Translations under genes and position numbers: made by a program
Notes under the pieces: generated by a model
The model's input: the letters and a program-made list of their open reading frames with translations, nothing else
The model's database searches: none
Told to the model about the DNA's origin: nothing
In this document: positions 1 through 9,416 of the stretch, one piece after another
How positions within the stretch are numbered: position 1 is the first letter of the stretch
Layout of the letters: every line of letters begins with the position of its first letter
From: Symbiodinium natans
Taxonomy: Eukaryota > Sar > Dinophyceae > Suessiales > Symbiodiniaceae
DNA: 64,000 nucleotides
Reading direction: 5' to 3'
NCBI GenBank assembly: GCA_905221605.1
Contig: CAJNDS010002822.1
Location: 62,001-126,000, forward strand

Positions 1-580
1 GACAAGCCTGTTGGCAGGACGTTTTGCACGGTTTTGCTCTGCTTGATCGCGGACAAAGGTTCTTTGCCTTTGTGATTTTGTCACCGATGCAATTTTCAGC
101 GTTCGAAGCTTGCCCTTGCATGCGCAGTTGCACCGTGCATGCCCTTGCAGCTTTTGTTGTCGTTCGTGTCTGCTCGCAAGCAGAATTCCCCGTTCTCTTG
201 CTGTAACATGCATGGAAGTGAATGCAAAGTTGGTTCGCCTCATCCACGAGAAAGTTCCTTGTATTTGTTTCTTTGTCACCGATGCAGCTTTTGTCGATAT
301 CGTTGCAGGACGCTTGCCCCAAGAAAGCTTTCAGGTGCAGTTGCAGCGCAAGCTTTTGACATGTCGCTGTAGTTTGCGAAGCCATGTTGTCGAGCATTTT
401 TCGAGAGCAACATTCTCAGTCGCACATGCGCAGCATGCCTGTGGCACAGGCTTGGGCGTCACAGCAGCATTTGCAACAGCCGCACGTTCATATTTGCGCG
501 ACCGTGGTCGTGGAAGGTTCCGTGGAAGGCGGGCTGGGCAAAGCGACATGGACAAAAGTACGCGTAGCTAGGGTACAATC

Positions 581-964
581 TTGGATTTTTCGAACAATGT
601 TGTTCAAGATTGGCTTCCCACATATCTGTTCTGCAGGCGACATGCTTCCAGCAGTTTTGAAGGTTTCCCGACCAGCCTGGACTTTGGACTATATTTCTTT
701 GGCCGCGGCGGTGTCTGTCAGAAGTATGTCGATGGCAGGGACAATGCTCACTTTTCACCCAACAACGATACTTTGGTGTACGTGCATGGCTGGGAGGTGG
801 GTAGAGTCAGTCAGATTTATCGGGAGACTTTCAACTGGAAGAACAACGAGCCCAGATGTGGTCTGGATTTGGATCTAGCTGGGCCTTGGCTGGACCGTGG
901 TTGGAACGTTGCCATTTTTTACTGGGACACCTGGCGAAAACATCTAGGCCAATCTAGGCCGTAA
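581..964 (+). CDS. Partial gene: probable alpha/beta-hydrolase (lipase-like) exon
   Basis: An open frame with protein-like composition, best from about residue 25 onward. It contains TLVYVHGWEVG (strand plus oxyanion-type HGW), then RETFNWKNNEP, GLDLDLAGPWLDRGWNVAIF and YWDTW. HGW followed by a 'WLDxGWNV.IFYW' block is the pattern I know from lipase-like alpha/beta-hydrolases of protists. The nucleophile serine elbow and catalytic His are not in this exon, so the gene must continue through introns I could not trace. The frame stops at 962; the true exon probably ends a little earlier, for example at a GC donor in the CACCTGGCGAAA stretch. The 5' end may be an acceptor after TTCTGCAG near 639. 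The family call rests on pattern recall. Confidence 0.5.
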   Translation: MDFSNNVVQDWLPTYLFCRRHASSSFEGFPTSLDFGLYFFGRGGVCQKYVDGRDNAHFSPNNDTLVYVHGWEVGRVSQIYRETFNWKNNEPRCGLDLDLAGPWLDRGWNVAIFYWDTWRKHLGQSRP

Positions 965-989
965 ACTTTGTGAATCTCATTTGCTAAGG

Positions 990-1103
990 ATTCGGATGTT
1001 CCCCCCTATCCTTGCAGTCCCTCATCGGGATTGTAGGTCCCCCCCCCCCCCTTTCCTTTCATCCCTGCTAAGGAGCTGTTAGTATCAGTGGGGAGCATCC
1101 CAA
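990..1103. repeat. Short inverted-repeat element, family A, copy 1 (MITE-like)
   Basis: About 110 bases bounded by imperfect inverted ends: GGATGTTCCCCCC on the left, GGGGAGCATCCCAA on the right. The inner right side carries GCTAAGGAGCTGTTAGTAT. Two further copies lie at 56,149 and 57,195 with the same ends and the same GCTGTTAGTAT / GACTGTTAGTAT block. Size, terminal inverted repeats and lack of coding fit a miniature inverted-repeat transposable element. Confidence 0.6.
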
Positions 1104-2404
1104 GCTGAGGACATGTTTTCCGATGAGCCTTGGTTGCCCGACGCTGAAGCCAAGATTTGGACAGCCAGTGGAAGCAGGTCGACACACTAGCTTAGGGTTT
1201 AAGGTTCAGAGTTGAGGGTTCAGGGTTTAGGGTTTAGGGTTTAGGACCATTTCACGCTCCGTGGAACGTGTGACTTTAGACTGAACTCTAGCACGCTGCT
1301 TGTCTTGTTTCTCACATTTGCGTGATGCTGGTGAGGCGGATGCGATATCGGCTTGCTTCCGGAGATTTTCAGGCAGGGTGGTTCTTTGATGACGGTCCTG
1401 TGATTTTCATTCTCCGGTACTCATTCTCTGGTACAGGATTTGGCGGGTTTGGCTTTAAGATAAGCGCTGATGCGACCCACAACTTCAATCCTTCGCAAGA
1501 TTCAGGAGCGAGGCTCGCCGAGCCAATCTGCTTCAGTCTTGCTGGGCAAGTGTTTGACCGGCTTGGTCCGAGCAGCTCCCGGGAAACGATTGCGGCTGGC
1601 GGGCCATTCTCTTGGGTGGCGACCTCACGTCAGCACCTAGTGCGTCCGAATCTGCTGCAATGGAACCCGTAGCCGCGGATAGCCTGTAGGTAGCGCTTTC
1701 ATGCTTGCTGTTGCCATTGCTGTGCCTTCGGATGTCAAGGTCGCCGTTAGTCATCGCTGCGGCCTCCAACATGTTCTCAAGATGCGCACCGAATCCTGCA
1801 ACTATTCGAGGCTTGGACGATTTGGCAAAGGGTCTGAACTGAATGTGCCTAATTAGTTGAGTCGCGAGCGCAGTCAACTTCGGCTGAACCGTGCGCGCGC
1901 ATGTGCATTTGTATTGTGACGGACTGGGCAAAATCTTCGCTGAGGACTTGTGTTGCTCGACCCTTACTGGTCTCGCAGAGTGCGGGTGCTGAATCCGCAA
2001 GACTACTTAGAATCAGTGGACACACTCTCGCAGAGCCTTGGGGGCACAAGTCAGTGGACTTCCAAGCTATCTTCAGCCGGTGCATCGATAGCTGCAGCTG
2101 GAGTGCTACCTTAAAACCCTGAACCCTAAGCATGTATGCATCAGCCCTAAACCCTGAACCTTAAACCCTAACCCCTAAACCCTAATCCCTAAACCCTAAA
2201 CCCCCAAAACCCTAAACCCCCAAACCCAAAAACCCTAAGGATGCCCAGAAGCAGTGGCAGAAATGCAACGACTGCCGACCTCAGCCTCTCCCTGGCCTTG
2301 ATGCTGGCAAGAAAGCGGGTGCTGCCACCAAGCAAAGAAAGTTGGCACATCGGGTGCTTGTGAGGCTTCTAAGGGGGGTTTAGGGTTTAGGGTTTAGGGT
2401 TCAG
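1104..2404. other. Gene-poor stretch with two short telomere-like patches
   Basis: No convincing gene was found. It holds TTTAGGG-type repeats near 1,220-1,245 and CCCTAAA-type repeats near 2,110-2,240, the same arrangement that frames introns elsewhere in the window. An open frame at 1,322-1,672 has no recognisable motif. This could be intron of the hydrolase gene to its left. Confidence 0.4.
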
Positions 2405-2495
2405 GGTACGACAGCAAGGTATATAGACCCCCAAATTGTAGGAGCCCCTGATAATGTGGACCTCAATAAGGTGCCCCTAATCTCGGAAGCCCCCA
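2405..2495 (+). repeat. Short inverted-repeat element, family B, partial copy
   Basis: Contains TAGACCCCCAAATTGTAGGA and the end block CAATAAGGTGCCCCTAATCTCGGAAGCCCCC. The same two blocks in the same order occur at 23,489, 42,964 and (more diverged) 33,886 and 61,603. The left inverted end is degraded here. Confidence 0.5.
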
Positions 2496-3049
2496 CATGA
2501 ATAAGGGTTTCTACAGGTCCATGTCTTCCGGCCATACTATAGGCGACCTTGCGACGTTGTTGAAGGGGCTCGTGAAAGTCCCTCGATCGACAGGCCGCAT
2601 GATGAAGTCGTCTCCTGCTGTGCGAGCTCCAAGGTTGCCAGGTGCTAGGAGGCTGCGAAGACGCCGCCGAAATACAGAACTAGCCGAGTATCGTGGATGA
2701 GCCAAGCCCAGCCCTTTTTGTTCGCCAACACCGAAGGCCACGACCCTCCTCTGAGCCGTCCAGCCTACCTGACAAGCCCTTTGACCTTCCAAGCCACAAG
2801 CATTGTCGCACATGGTCTATTCGTGGAAGGAATCGAAAGTTGTGGGAACGCACTCGCGCAAGTTCAGGGATAGTTCTCTGTGTTCCGGTGCCGGCATTCT
2901 GAGGGTGGGGGGGGGGGTCACCACCAAACCCCCCCCCCACAGACCCACCCCCCACCCCCCCCCCCTCACCACCCCCCACCCCCTCACCATCCCCCCCCCT
3001 CACCACCCCCCTCCCCCGCACCCCCCCTCACCACCCGCACACGCGCATG
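2496..3049. other. Non-coding flank with C-rich low-complexity tract
   Basis: No gene recognised. Bases about 2,905-3,042 are nearly pure C with scattered A and T (CCCCACC/CTCACC units). This low-complexity tract adjoins the AGT microsatellite; its ORFs are proline or glycine runs without meaning. Confidence 0.5.
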
Positions 3050-3299
<250 letters not shown>

Positions 3300-3595
3300 T
3301 GTGAAGTCGACCAGCACTGGACTTGCACTAAACCAATGCAATCACAGCCCGGTCACGCTGTTTTACGACTTCGCGAGTTCAAGCACTTGTGCAGCTACGC
3401 CTGAGTGCGTCCGGTCGGACCGCACAGCAACCTAGGAGCTACTGTACGACTCTACCGTGCTCAAAGGCACAAGCTCGGTACTTGAGCCAAAATATTGGCA
3501 TTGTTACGAATTGCAAAACTACACATGCAAGGAAAACTACAGTACTGGTTCTGGCAGCTCTGCACATGGAACGTGCGTGCTTAGACCTGCTCACA
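3300..3595 (-). repeat. 3' LTR (relative to element transcription)
   Basis: On the + strand it begins TGTGAAGTCGACC and ends GACCTGCTCACA; the TGTGA/TCACA ends are inverted. It matches 20,078-20,374 almost base for base (one A/G difference near its start and one extra A in the other copy). ORFs across it are shadows, because the same frame appears in both LTRs. Confidence 0.95.
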
Positions 3596-3609
3596 TTCGC
3601 CCCTCAGCC
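3596..3609 (-). other. Candidate polypurine tract
   Basis: Read on the minus strand, GCTGAGGGGCGAA sits directly against the TGTGAGC end of the 3' LTR. Position and purine richness fit a plus-strand primer, but the tract is short and interrupted, so the call is positional. Confidence 0.45.
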
Positions 3610-4229
3610 GAGGCTTCCAGCTCATCTCGAGCTCGGAGTGCAGCAGGCACTCGCGCTGAACACAGAAAGGGAAGGACGAGGGTGTCGCGTGCGACCATGG
3701 TGGTCCGCACCTCATGAGCATTGGCATGCGGCAGGGACGCTAGCCCGCACCACCACAACGAACGCACGACGACAGCAACCCTCAGCAGCCCTTAACCGCC
3801 CTTTCCCAGGAGGTCCTCACCCTTTTGCTGGTGGGCGAGGCTCTTGAATCCTCGAGCTGGTCTCTAGCTGCCAGTACGCAGACTATGGTACAAATGGTAC
3901 ACTGTACACGGCCGGTCCTAAGCTACGGCTACGGCTACTCACCTATCCAGAACTACCCTACGGGCTACCCGCGCACATGGCTTGTGCCGCAGGCAATGCA
4001 GCTCACACGCGCTTCGGCGAGCGCATTGCCGCGACCAGGACACGGTCGGCAGCAGCCGCAACGGGCTGAGAAGAAAAGTGCGGGGTAGGCAAAATGGGCA
4101 GGGCAAACCCCTGCCGCGGCTCTTCGCCCGCTAGCAAAACACAATCAAAAGAGGCACGACAGCGTGCCGCGCTGTGATGCCTAAGAAATCGCGTGGAAAC
4201 GATTCCACGCTGCGCCGACTGGCCGCAGC
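3610..4229 (-). other. 3' untranslated region of the retrotransposon
   Basis: No ORF with protein character on the element strand. It holds one diverged copy of the element's dispersed GC-rich motif near 4,027 (GCCGCGACCAGGACACGG on the + strand). Confidence 0.5.
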
Positions 4230-7178
4230 CTACTCGATACCCTGTGGAGCAGTGTTGGGGGCACGAGTGGCGATGCCAGCAACGTTGGAGCTACTGGCTC
4301 GCTCCAACTGAGGGCGCTTTGCGACCGCCTCATCGAGGGAGAATGCCTCAGCCGACACCCTCTGGAAATCCTCGATGTAGGACTGCGCGACCGGGTGCGT
4401 CTTGGAGACCTCAAGCTTAAGCCCTGCCTCCGCATTGGCTTTGCTACTTGTGGTAAAATTGAGGCTCCCAATCAGCACCACCGCGCCATCAGGCCGCAGT
4501 AGGCAAAGGGCCTTGGCATGGTGAAGCCCTTGGATACCGGTACCTACTTTAGCCCCGCGGCCGTCGCGAGCATAGGCGTCGCGCACGGATGTGCCGCAAC
4601 CCACCTTCACCTCGGCGCCTGCAGCCGCCAAGCGTTTCAACGCTTGCCACTGCAGTTTGGTGCGGTGGCATTGTCCCATGTCGGCGACAATCCGAACGCC
4701 TGCGCCCTTGCTAAGCGACGCTTCGATTGCCTCGATGCAGGATGGGCAATCTAAGCTGTACGCCCGGATGTAGATCACATCCTCTGCTGCTCCAGACCCA
4801 AGCAGCGTTTGGGCGGCCTGAACGTATGGCCCGCCCGCAAGGAATTCCGCTTCTTTGACTGGAGAACTCCTAGCGGGGACTGGGCCCTTGTTCCTCCGGC
4901 TGGGTGTGCGCGCCACAGTGGCAGTGGCGGCACGTTGCACGAAGCCGGACTGTGCGTGGGCTGCGCTCGCTCCACCTGCTGGGGCCGCGGCCAGGTCACG
5001 ACCCGCGAGCCCCTGAAAGCAGGAGAGCCCGCGGCTCTTGGCCGCAAGTTGGGAGAAGCATCCTTCACTGTTCCCCAAACCCAACACAACCTTACCCTTA
5101 GCTAGGGCTTCGGAGGCGGTACTCCGAATGGAGTCTGTGAGCGCAGGACCCGCGCCTCGCTGGGCCGCGTGCAAAAACCCTAGGGATCGAGCGGTGTCCA
5201 TTGCGGCATCGCAATGCCCGCAGCGTCCCTCTGCTAGGTAAGCACGACAGCCACAGGCAGCTGTCTCCTCCTTGAGGTGCACCCAAACTTTATGGGTCAC
5301 CCCTTTCTTAGTGCTCGCGACCTCAAACGTCGCTTCAGAGCCAAGGAGTTGAGACAGCCGCGCCTCAGGGGCCGCGGTGTTGCCATGTCGCAGATGCGCA
5401 ATGCGATTGGCAACGGCACGACTCACGTACCACAGAACAGCGCTGCACAAGATCACTACCACCAGAGTGATGGCTGTTCCGGCGACCCACACGGTCCGCC
5501 TGGCCCCATGACCGATTTCCTCGACCACGTCGGCCGAAATTGTTGCAACCGCGTGCATTGAGTCCTCGACAACATGCACAGCCCCGCGGTGCAACTGCAA
5601 GGCAATCGGCGCCGACGCTGCAGCCGCCAGGCCCCACCAGCCGTTGATGTTCCCGTTGAGGGCGTGCATCAGCCGATTGAGGAGCCCGCGACCCAGGAAA
5701 AAGGGGGTCCGCGGCGGAAGCGGAACACTCGGCGGCGGCCGGGCCGGCCCGCGCGGGAAGGCTGGGACCCAGCTTGTGCTTGGGCGGGGCTGGAGCGCGG
5801 CAACTATGCCCGCGGCGTAAGCGCCCCAGGCGTACCTGCCCCTCCCCTTGGGCTTGCCCTTGGCATCGGGCTTGCCTCTGCCCTTCGGCTTGCCCTGGCC
5901 CTTGCCACGGGCATCTGCCCAAGCACTCCAAGGGTCGCGGCCCTTGCCGTACGTCGCGTCTTCGCGACGTCGCTTACCGCCCCTCTTCTTGTGTTTGTTT
6001 CTAAGAAGAGGTTGGATGGTTTCTTGGTCCATCGCACGATTGGCCAGAAGGATCTCGTGCTCCAGCTCGTCCTGGCTGCTTTCGGAGCCAGAGTTCCTCT
6101 CTTCGCCACGCCGCGGATCAGGGATCCCGCGAGAGACGACCTCTGCCAAACGGAGAGGGGTGCTGCAGCGAAAGCACAGCTGCCTGAATGAAAGATTCCA
6201 TTCATAGCAGTTAGGGCACTGCCACCCTGCAATGCGGAGCGCTTCGCTGATGTGATCATCGCGCTCCGCCTTCTCCGCCTGGCGCCGCTCTCGCTTCTTG
6301 GCGCGCTCGGCCGCCTGCGCCTCCTCGGCCGCCTGGAGGGCTTCAGCGAGTTCCTCATCGCTGAGAAGCCTCGCGGCATCCGCCCGCGCTTGTTGGTCTT
6401 CAAGCTCTTCGGCAGAAAACCTCCGCCTCCATTGCTCTGGCGCGGTTTGAGGGTCTACCTCCCACCACCCGATGTCGATCCCGTTGATCCATCGGCCGTC
6501 GCACGGGGCACCCGCTTTCGGGCCGCCCGCGTGCGTGGTGAGGCACTGGTCCTCGGTAACCGGGTTGATGGCTTCGCAGAAGAAGCACCGCCAGCTGCCG
6601 TAGGGGTAAAAGCGGCCTTCGACGTAGGCTCGGTTGGCTGGGAGGGCGACATCGTCCGCCTCATCCGCGGTGCCTGCCTCCATCTCAACCGAGACCTCCT
6701 CGTCCTTGACAACCCCAGCTTCCTCCTCCTGTTCCTCCTTGACCAGGGGCTCTTCTCGCTCCCGGCCAACGTTGAGGTGGGACTCAGTGCGAACCTCGGC
6801 GCGCATCAAAATGACGTCAAGGCTATCCGCGGCTGGGTCGCCCGCGAAGAAGGAATCGATCTCCTGGGCATGGAGATCGTCAAGAGGCGTCACTAGGTCT
6901 GGCGAGTAATCCCGCTTGGAACGACGCTCTGCAAGGCGTTGCTGAACGTCGCTCTTCGGCGGCCCGAGGGCCCGCCCGCGCGGAGCGGCCTCCCGCGGAG
7001 GTCCATGCTCGGCCTCCTCCGTGGGCTCGCTCTTGGGCGTGGACCCTCCACCGCTACTCTCTGGTGATCGTACCCGTTGGCTTTGTGGTACCGAGTCACT
7101 CGGAGCATGGGCACCTCCCCATACCCACCGTCCTTTCCTCGGCGGAACAACCGTCCCCGCCAGTCTTGACGAAAAGGG
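4230..7178 (-). CDS. Retrotransposon ORF: RanBP2 zinc fingers, membrane segment, phospholipase-D-like domain
   Basis: The open frame runs from just after an in-frame TGA at 7,181-7,179. Counting from the GTG at 6,893 it has 887 residues. In order: an acidic N-terminus; two zinc fingers (WRCFFC at 101, and WQCPNC...CFRC at 224-243, the RanBP2 pattern W-x-C-x2-C-x3-N-x6-C-x2-C); a charged coiled coil at 155-215; a basic Lys/Gly-rich stretch at 300-355; one hydrophobic segment at about 468-491; a small Cys cluster CGCRAY...CGHC; and a C-terminal PLD-type domain at about 705-850. The PLD motif is HHAKALCLLRPDG followed by GSLNFT and N.E, one HKD half-site as in single-HKD nucleases. Such families cut phosphodiester bonds as dimers. 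The position resembles the env slot of retroviruses, but I see no signal peptide or fusion region. Whether it is a nuclease, lipase or structural protein is unknown. Confidence 0.75.
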   Translation of the reverse strand, partial: PFSSRLAGTVVPPRKGRWVWGGAHAPSDSVPQSQRVRSPESSGGGSTPKSEPTEEAEHGPPREAAPRGRALGPPKSDVQQRLAERRSKRDYSPDLVTPLDDLHAQEIDSFFAGDPAADSLDVILMRAEVRTESHLNVGREREEPLVKEEQEEEAGVVKDEEVSVEMEAGTADEADDVALPANRAYVEGRFYPYGSWRCFFCEAINPVTEDQCLTTHAGGPKAGAPCDGRWINGIDIGWWEVDPQTAPEQWRRRFSAEELEDQQARADAARLLSDEELAEALQAAEEAQAAERAKKRERRQAEKAERDDHISEALRIAGWQCPNCYEWNLSFRQLCFRCSTPLRLAEVVSRGIPDPRRGEERNSGSESSQDELEHEILLANRAMDQETIQPLLRNKHKKRGGKRRREDATYGKGRDPWSAWADARGKGQGKPKGRGKPDAKGKPKGRGRYAWGAYAAGIVAALQPRPSTSWVPAFPRGPARPPPSVPLPPRTPFFLGRGLLNRLMHALNGNINGWWGLAAAASAPIALQLHRGAVHVVEDSMHAVATISADVVEEIGHGARRTVWVAGTAITLVVVILCSAVLWYVSRAVANRIAHLRHGNTAAPEARLSQLLGSEATFEVASTKKGVTHKVWVHLKEETAACGCRAYLAEGRCGHCDAAMDTARSLGFLHAAQRGAGPALTDSIRSTASEALAKGKVVLGLGNSEGCFSQLAAKSRGLSCFQGLAGRDLAAAPAGGASAAHAQSGFVQRAATATVARTPSRRNKGPVPARSSPVKEAEFLAGGPYVQAAQTLLGSGAAEDVIYIRAYSLDCPSCIEAIEASLSKGAGVRIVADMGQCHRTKLQWQALKRLAAAGAEVKVGCGTSVRDAYARDGRGAKVGTGIQGLHHAKALCLLRPDGAVVLIGSLNFTTSSKANAEAGLKLEVSKTHPVAQSYIEDFQRVSAEAFSLDEAVAKRPQLERASSSNVAGIATRAPNTAPQGIE

Positions 7179-8192
7179 TCAAGAGGTGCGGAGGGGCTGA
7201 TCCCCAGGTTGGGCGGAAGAGAGGCGCCATGGGCCGCCTGATGCAAGTGGTATTGCTGAGCATCCATAGTGGCCGTCAGCATTGGGGCGAGGCACCTCTG
7301 GGGCCGGGGCGGACTGGACGGTCCCGCCTCTTGAAGGCCTGGCGGAACTGCTCGATCCCGCACCCCCGGGGGCATCCTGACCATCGTCAGACACCTCTTC
7401 CCCGTCGGCCGCCCGATTCTCTCCCTCACGGCGCAGAGTTTTGAGGGATTCCTCACGCTTGGTGATCTTTTCTAGCTTCACCATCGCGGTTCCCGCCACC
7501 TCCAGTATTTTCGACTGGAGTTTCTGCGCCCTCAGAAGAGCTTCGGACCGCGCGAGGTACTCCTTCGCGCTGCTGACCACCGAGTGGCCAAGCTCGAGGA
7601 CTCCTTCCTCTGTGCTCTCGGCCTGGGCCCCACCAGCGGGCTCTTCGTCCTCCTTCACCTTGACCGCGGCTTGGGGCGCCCGCGTGTCGGGAAGATCCGA
7701 GCTGGAACTATCTTCCTCGACACCTTCAGCTTCTTGGGCTGCCTCTTCCTCGAGCGAGTCTTCGGCCTCGAGGACATTGGGGCCAGGGACGTTGCGCCTA
7801 GGGTACACCTTGGGCTTCGCTGGAACGATCGAAGTCTTAGGAGTCCCTGAAGCGCGCCCTTTGGCCTTAGGCGCGGCCTTAGGAGGGGTAACAGGTTGGG
7901 CGGCCCCCGCGGCCATGACACGGCCCGCAGGGGCCAGCACAACCGTCGAGGAGCTCGCCGCGCCACTGCTGGCCGCAGCAGCTTGGGACGCTTGGACCGT
8001 GCCCAGTTTCGGTCCTCGCCCCAACGGCGGGTGGGGGCCCGCACTGGTGTCGCCTAAACTCCTTAGGTCGACATGCTGGATCAACCGATCCACTTCGAAC
8101 TCAGCTATTAAGACTGAGTAAACAGGTGAGCCTTTGGGGAGTGCCCAGATGCGGGAGATGCCGGTGGCTCTAATCTGGCCAGTGAGGGCCAC
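7179..8192 (-). CDS. Retrotransposon basic/acidic linker ORF, same frame as the PLD ORF
   Basis: 337 residues that begin right after the KptA-like domain and end in TGA. The next ORF continues in the same frame, so one stop codon separates them (nonsense mutation or read-through). The first 45 residues (ISRIWALPKGSPVYSVLIAEFEV) look folded and could be the displaced C-terminal edge of the KptA-like domain after a frame change. Then come an Ala/Pro/Lys-rich segment, a Glu/Ser-rich acidic block and a helical stretch (AKEYLARSEALLRAQKLQ). It includes PAGRVMAAG, one peptide version of the element's dispersed GC-rich motif. Function unknown. Confidence 0.55.
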   Translation of the reverse strand: MALTGQIRATGISRIWALPKGSPVYSVLIAEFEVDRLIQHVDLRSLGDTSAGPHPPLGRGPKLGTVQASQAAAASSGAASSSTVVLAPAGRVMAAGAAQPVTPPKAAPKAKGRASGTPKTSIVPAKPKVYPRRNVPGPNVLEAEDSLEEEAAQEAEGVEEDSSSSDLPDTRAPQAAVKVKEDEEPAGGAQAESTEEGVLELGHSVVSSAKEYLARSEALLRAQKLQSKILEVAGTAMVKLEKITKREESLKTLRREGENRAADGEEVSDDGQDAPGGAGSSSSARPSRGGTVQSAPAPEVPRPNADGHYGCSAIPLASGGPWRLSSAQPGDQPLRTS

Positions 8193-8796
8193 CCCATCTG
8201 ATAGGCACTCCGGCGTCCCGCAGGACCGCCAACCGGACCTCGACTATGCAAGTCGATCCGCGGCGGAACCCGCGTCTCCCGTCCTCCCACTGCGTGGGGC
8301 AGTGCCCTAGGACGTAGTGCACCCCGAGGCGGCCTCCCGGCCCGCCGCCGGGGATCAAGCCATTCTGGATCAGGCTTGGCACGACATGCAAGTCCGTGCC
8401 GTGCCACATGGCCGGGCCATACCGATATATAAGATCGTTGATGGCGGTCTCACTTAGGCCCTCCATCATGAACCCCATAGGATGGCCGCAATCGGCCGAG
8501 TGGCCTTGAAAGGCACGCAAGTAGCCAGCGTGCGAGGTATCCAACCTCGGTTTCCGCTGGTTGGCGTCGTGCGCGACCGCCTGGTTGTACTGGTTGATGG
8601 TGATGCCGAGTTGTTCGATCAACTCATCAACCGGGTAGAGGCCGCCCGGAGCGAACCGGCCTCTACAACCAGCTTCGCCGTGCCGCATGCATCGGACTAG
8701 CATGCGCTGCACGTCGTCGATCGTGGGCGGGCCCTTTCGGCCCTTAGGGCCTGGACTCTTGCTCTTGCCCCTGCCCTTCGACCCTCCTCCACCCAT
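8170..8796 (-). CDS. Tpt1/KptA-like RNA 2'-phosphotransferase domain of the retrotransposon
   Basis: From an in-frame Met (MGGGGSKGRGKSK) the frame holds both halves of the Tpt1/KptA fold. The N-terminal winged-helix part reads VRCMRHGEAG...GLYPVDELIEQLGIT, then YLRAFQGHS, the family's 'R-A-x-Q-G-H-S' motif. The C-terminal ADP-ribosyltransferase-like part has MWHGTDLHVVPSLIQNGLIPG, then RRGFRRGSTCIVEVRLAVL. Known family members remove the 2'-phosphate left at RNA splice junctions using NAD+. The Arg, His and Arg residues expected for catalysis can be seen. The ORF is open upstream into the RT palm, so the domain may be released from a polyprotein or started internally. A stop at 8,172-8,170 truncates the last strand, which may continue in the next frame. 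Confidence 0.8.
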   Translation of the reverse strand: MGGGGSKGRGKSKSPGPKGRKGPPTIDDVQRMLVRCMRHGEAGCRGRFAPGGLYPVDELIEQLGITINQYNQAVAHDANQRKPRLDTSHAGYLRAFQGHSADCGHPMGFMMEGLSETAINDLIYRYGPAMWHGTDLHVVPSLIQNGLIPGGGPGGRLGVHYVLGHCPTQWEDGRRGFRRGSTCIVEVRLAVLRDAGVPIRWGGPHWPD

Positions 8797-9416
8797 CGCG
8801 GCACTGAGGCCCGCGGCTTTGCTGGACCTCCGATGGGCGAGGAAAACCTGACGCGCCCTTGAGCGGCCAGGACACGGCCCGCTGCAAGGGGCCGGTGTGC
8901 AGTAGTGGTAGGCAGCCGCTCCCGCGCGGCCAGGGCACGGCCCGCAGCGGGGCCTTGTGGTTGACCACGAAGGTCCGGGCGACCGATCGGTCGCTCCCGC
9001 GCGGTCTGGTCGCGACCCGCAGCGGGGCGCAGTGCACAGGCACGAACGCGGGGAGGGACTACCTACCCTAGGCTCTACAACACACTTGAACCGCTGCGGC
9101 GGGGGTTTGGGGAGTTTCCTTAAGGTCTGGGCTCTAAGGCTTCTACGGCTTCTGCTTCGACCTTGGACCGAACCTCTAGGCCTGCTTGCGAAACACTGGC
9201 TGCGAGACAGAGGAACGAAGCTGCACGCGACGAACGACGAAAAATCCTTCTGCCCGCAGACCGGCGACCTGGGAAACGGCCCGCCCCAAAAACACCCGCC
9301 CTGAACACAGAAACACCCGAACAGCCCCAACATCCTGAGCATCAGAACGCGCGTGGGGTGATTCTGGTCTGAGCGCGCCGCGTCATGGTTCGCGCGCTTG
9401 GTGTTGTGCGCACCGC
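8797..9416 (-). other. Spacer between RT palm and KptA-like domain, with GC-rich tandem repeats
   Basis: The frame stays open but reads as Arg/Pro/Cys/Ser-rich protein with no fold-like pattern. On the + strand 8,867-9,030 holds three successive diverged copies of GCGGCCAGGGCACGGCCCGC followed by AGCGGGGCC. This may be untranslated, for example a leader for an internal KptA start. Confidence 0.5.

Noticed and set aside
3389-3847. ORFs starting in the LTRs (3,389-3,847 and 20,167-20,379)
   Set aside because: The same peptide begins in both LTRs and breaks where the LTR ends; it is LTR sequence, not a gene.
5574-6896. Long + strand ORFs within the retrotransposon (for example 5,574-6,191 and 6,252-6,896)
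   Set aside because: They are antisense shadows of the GC-rich minus-strand ORFs with recognised motifs.
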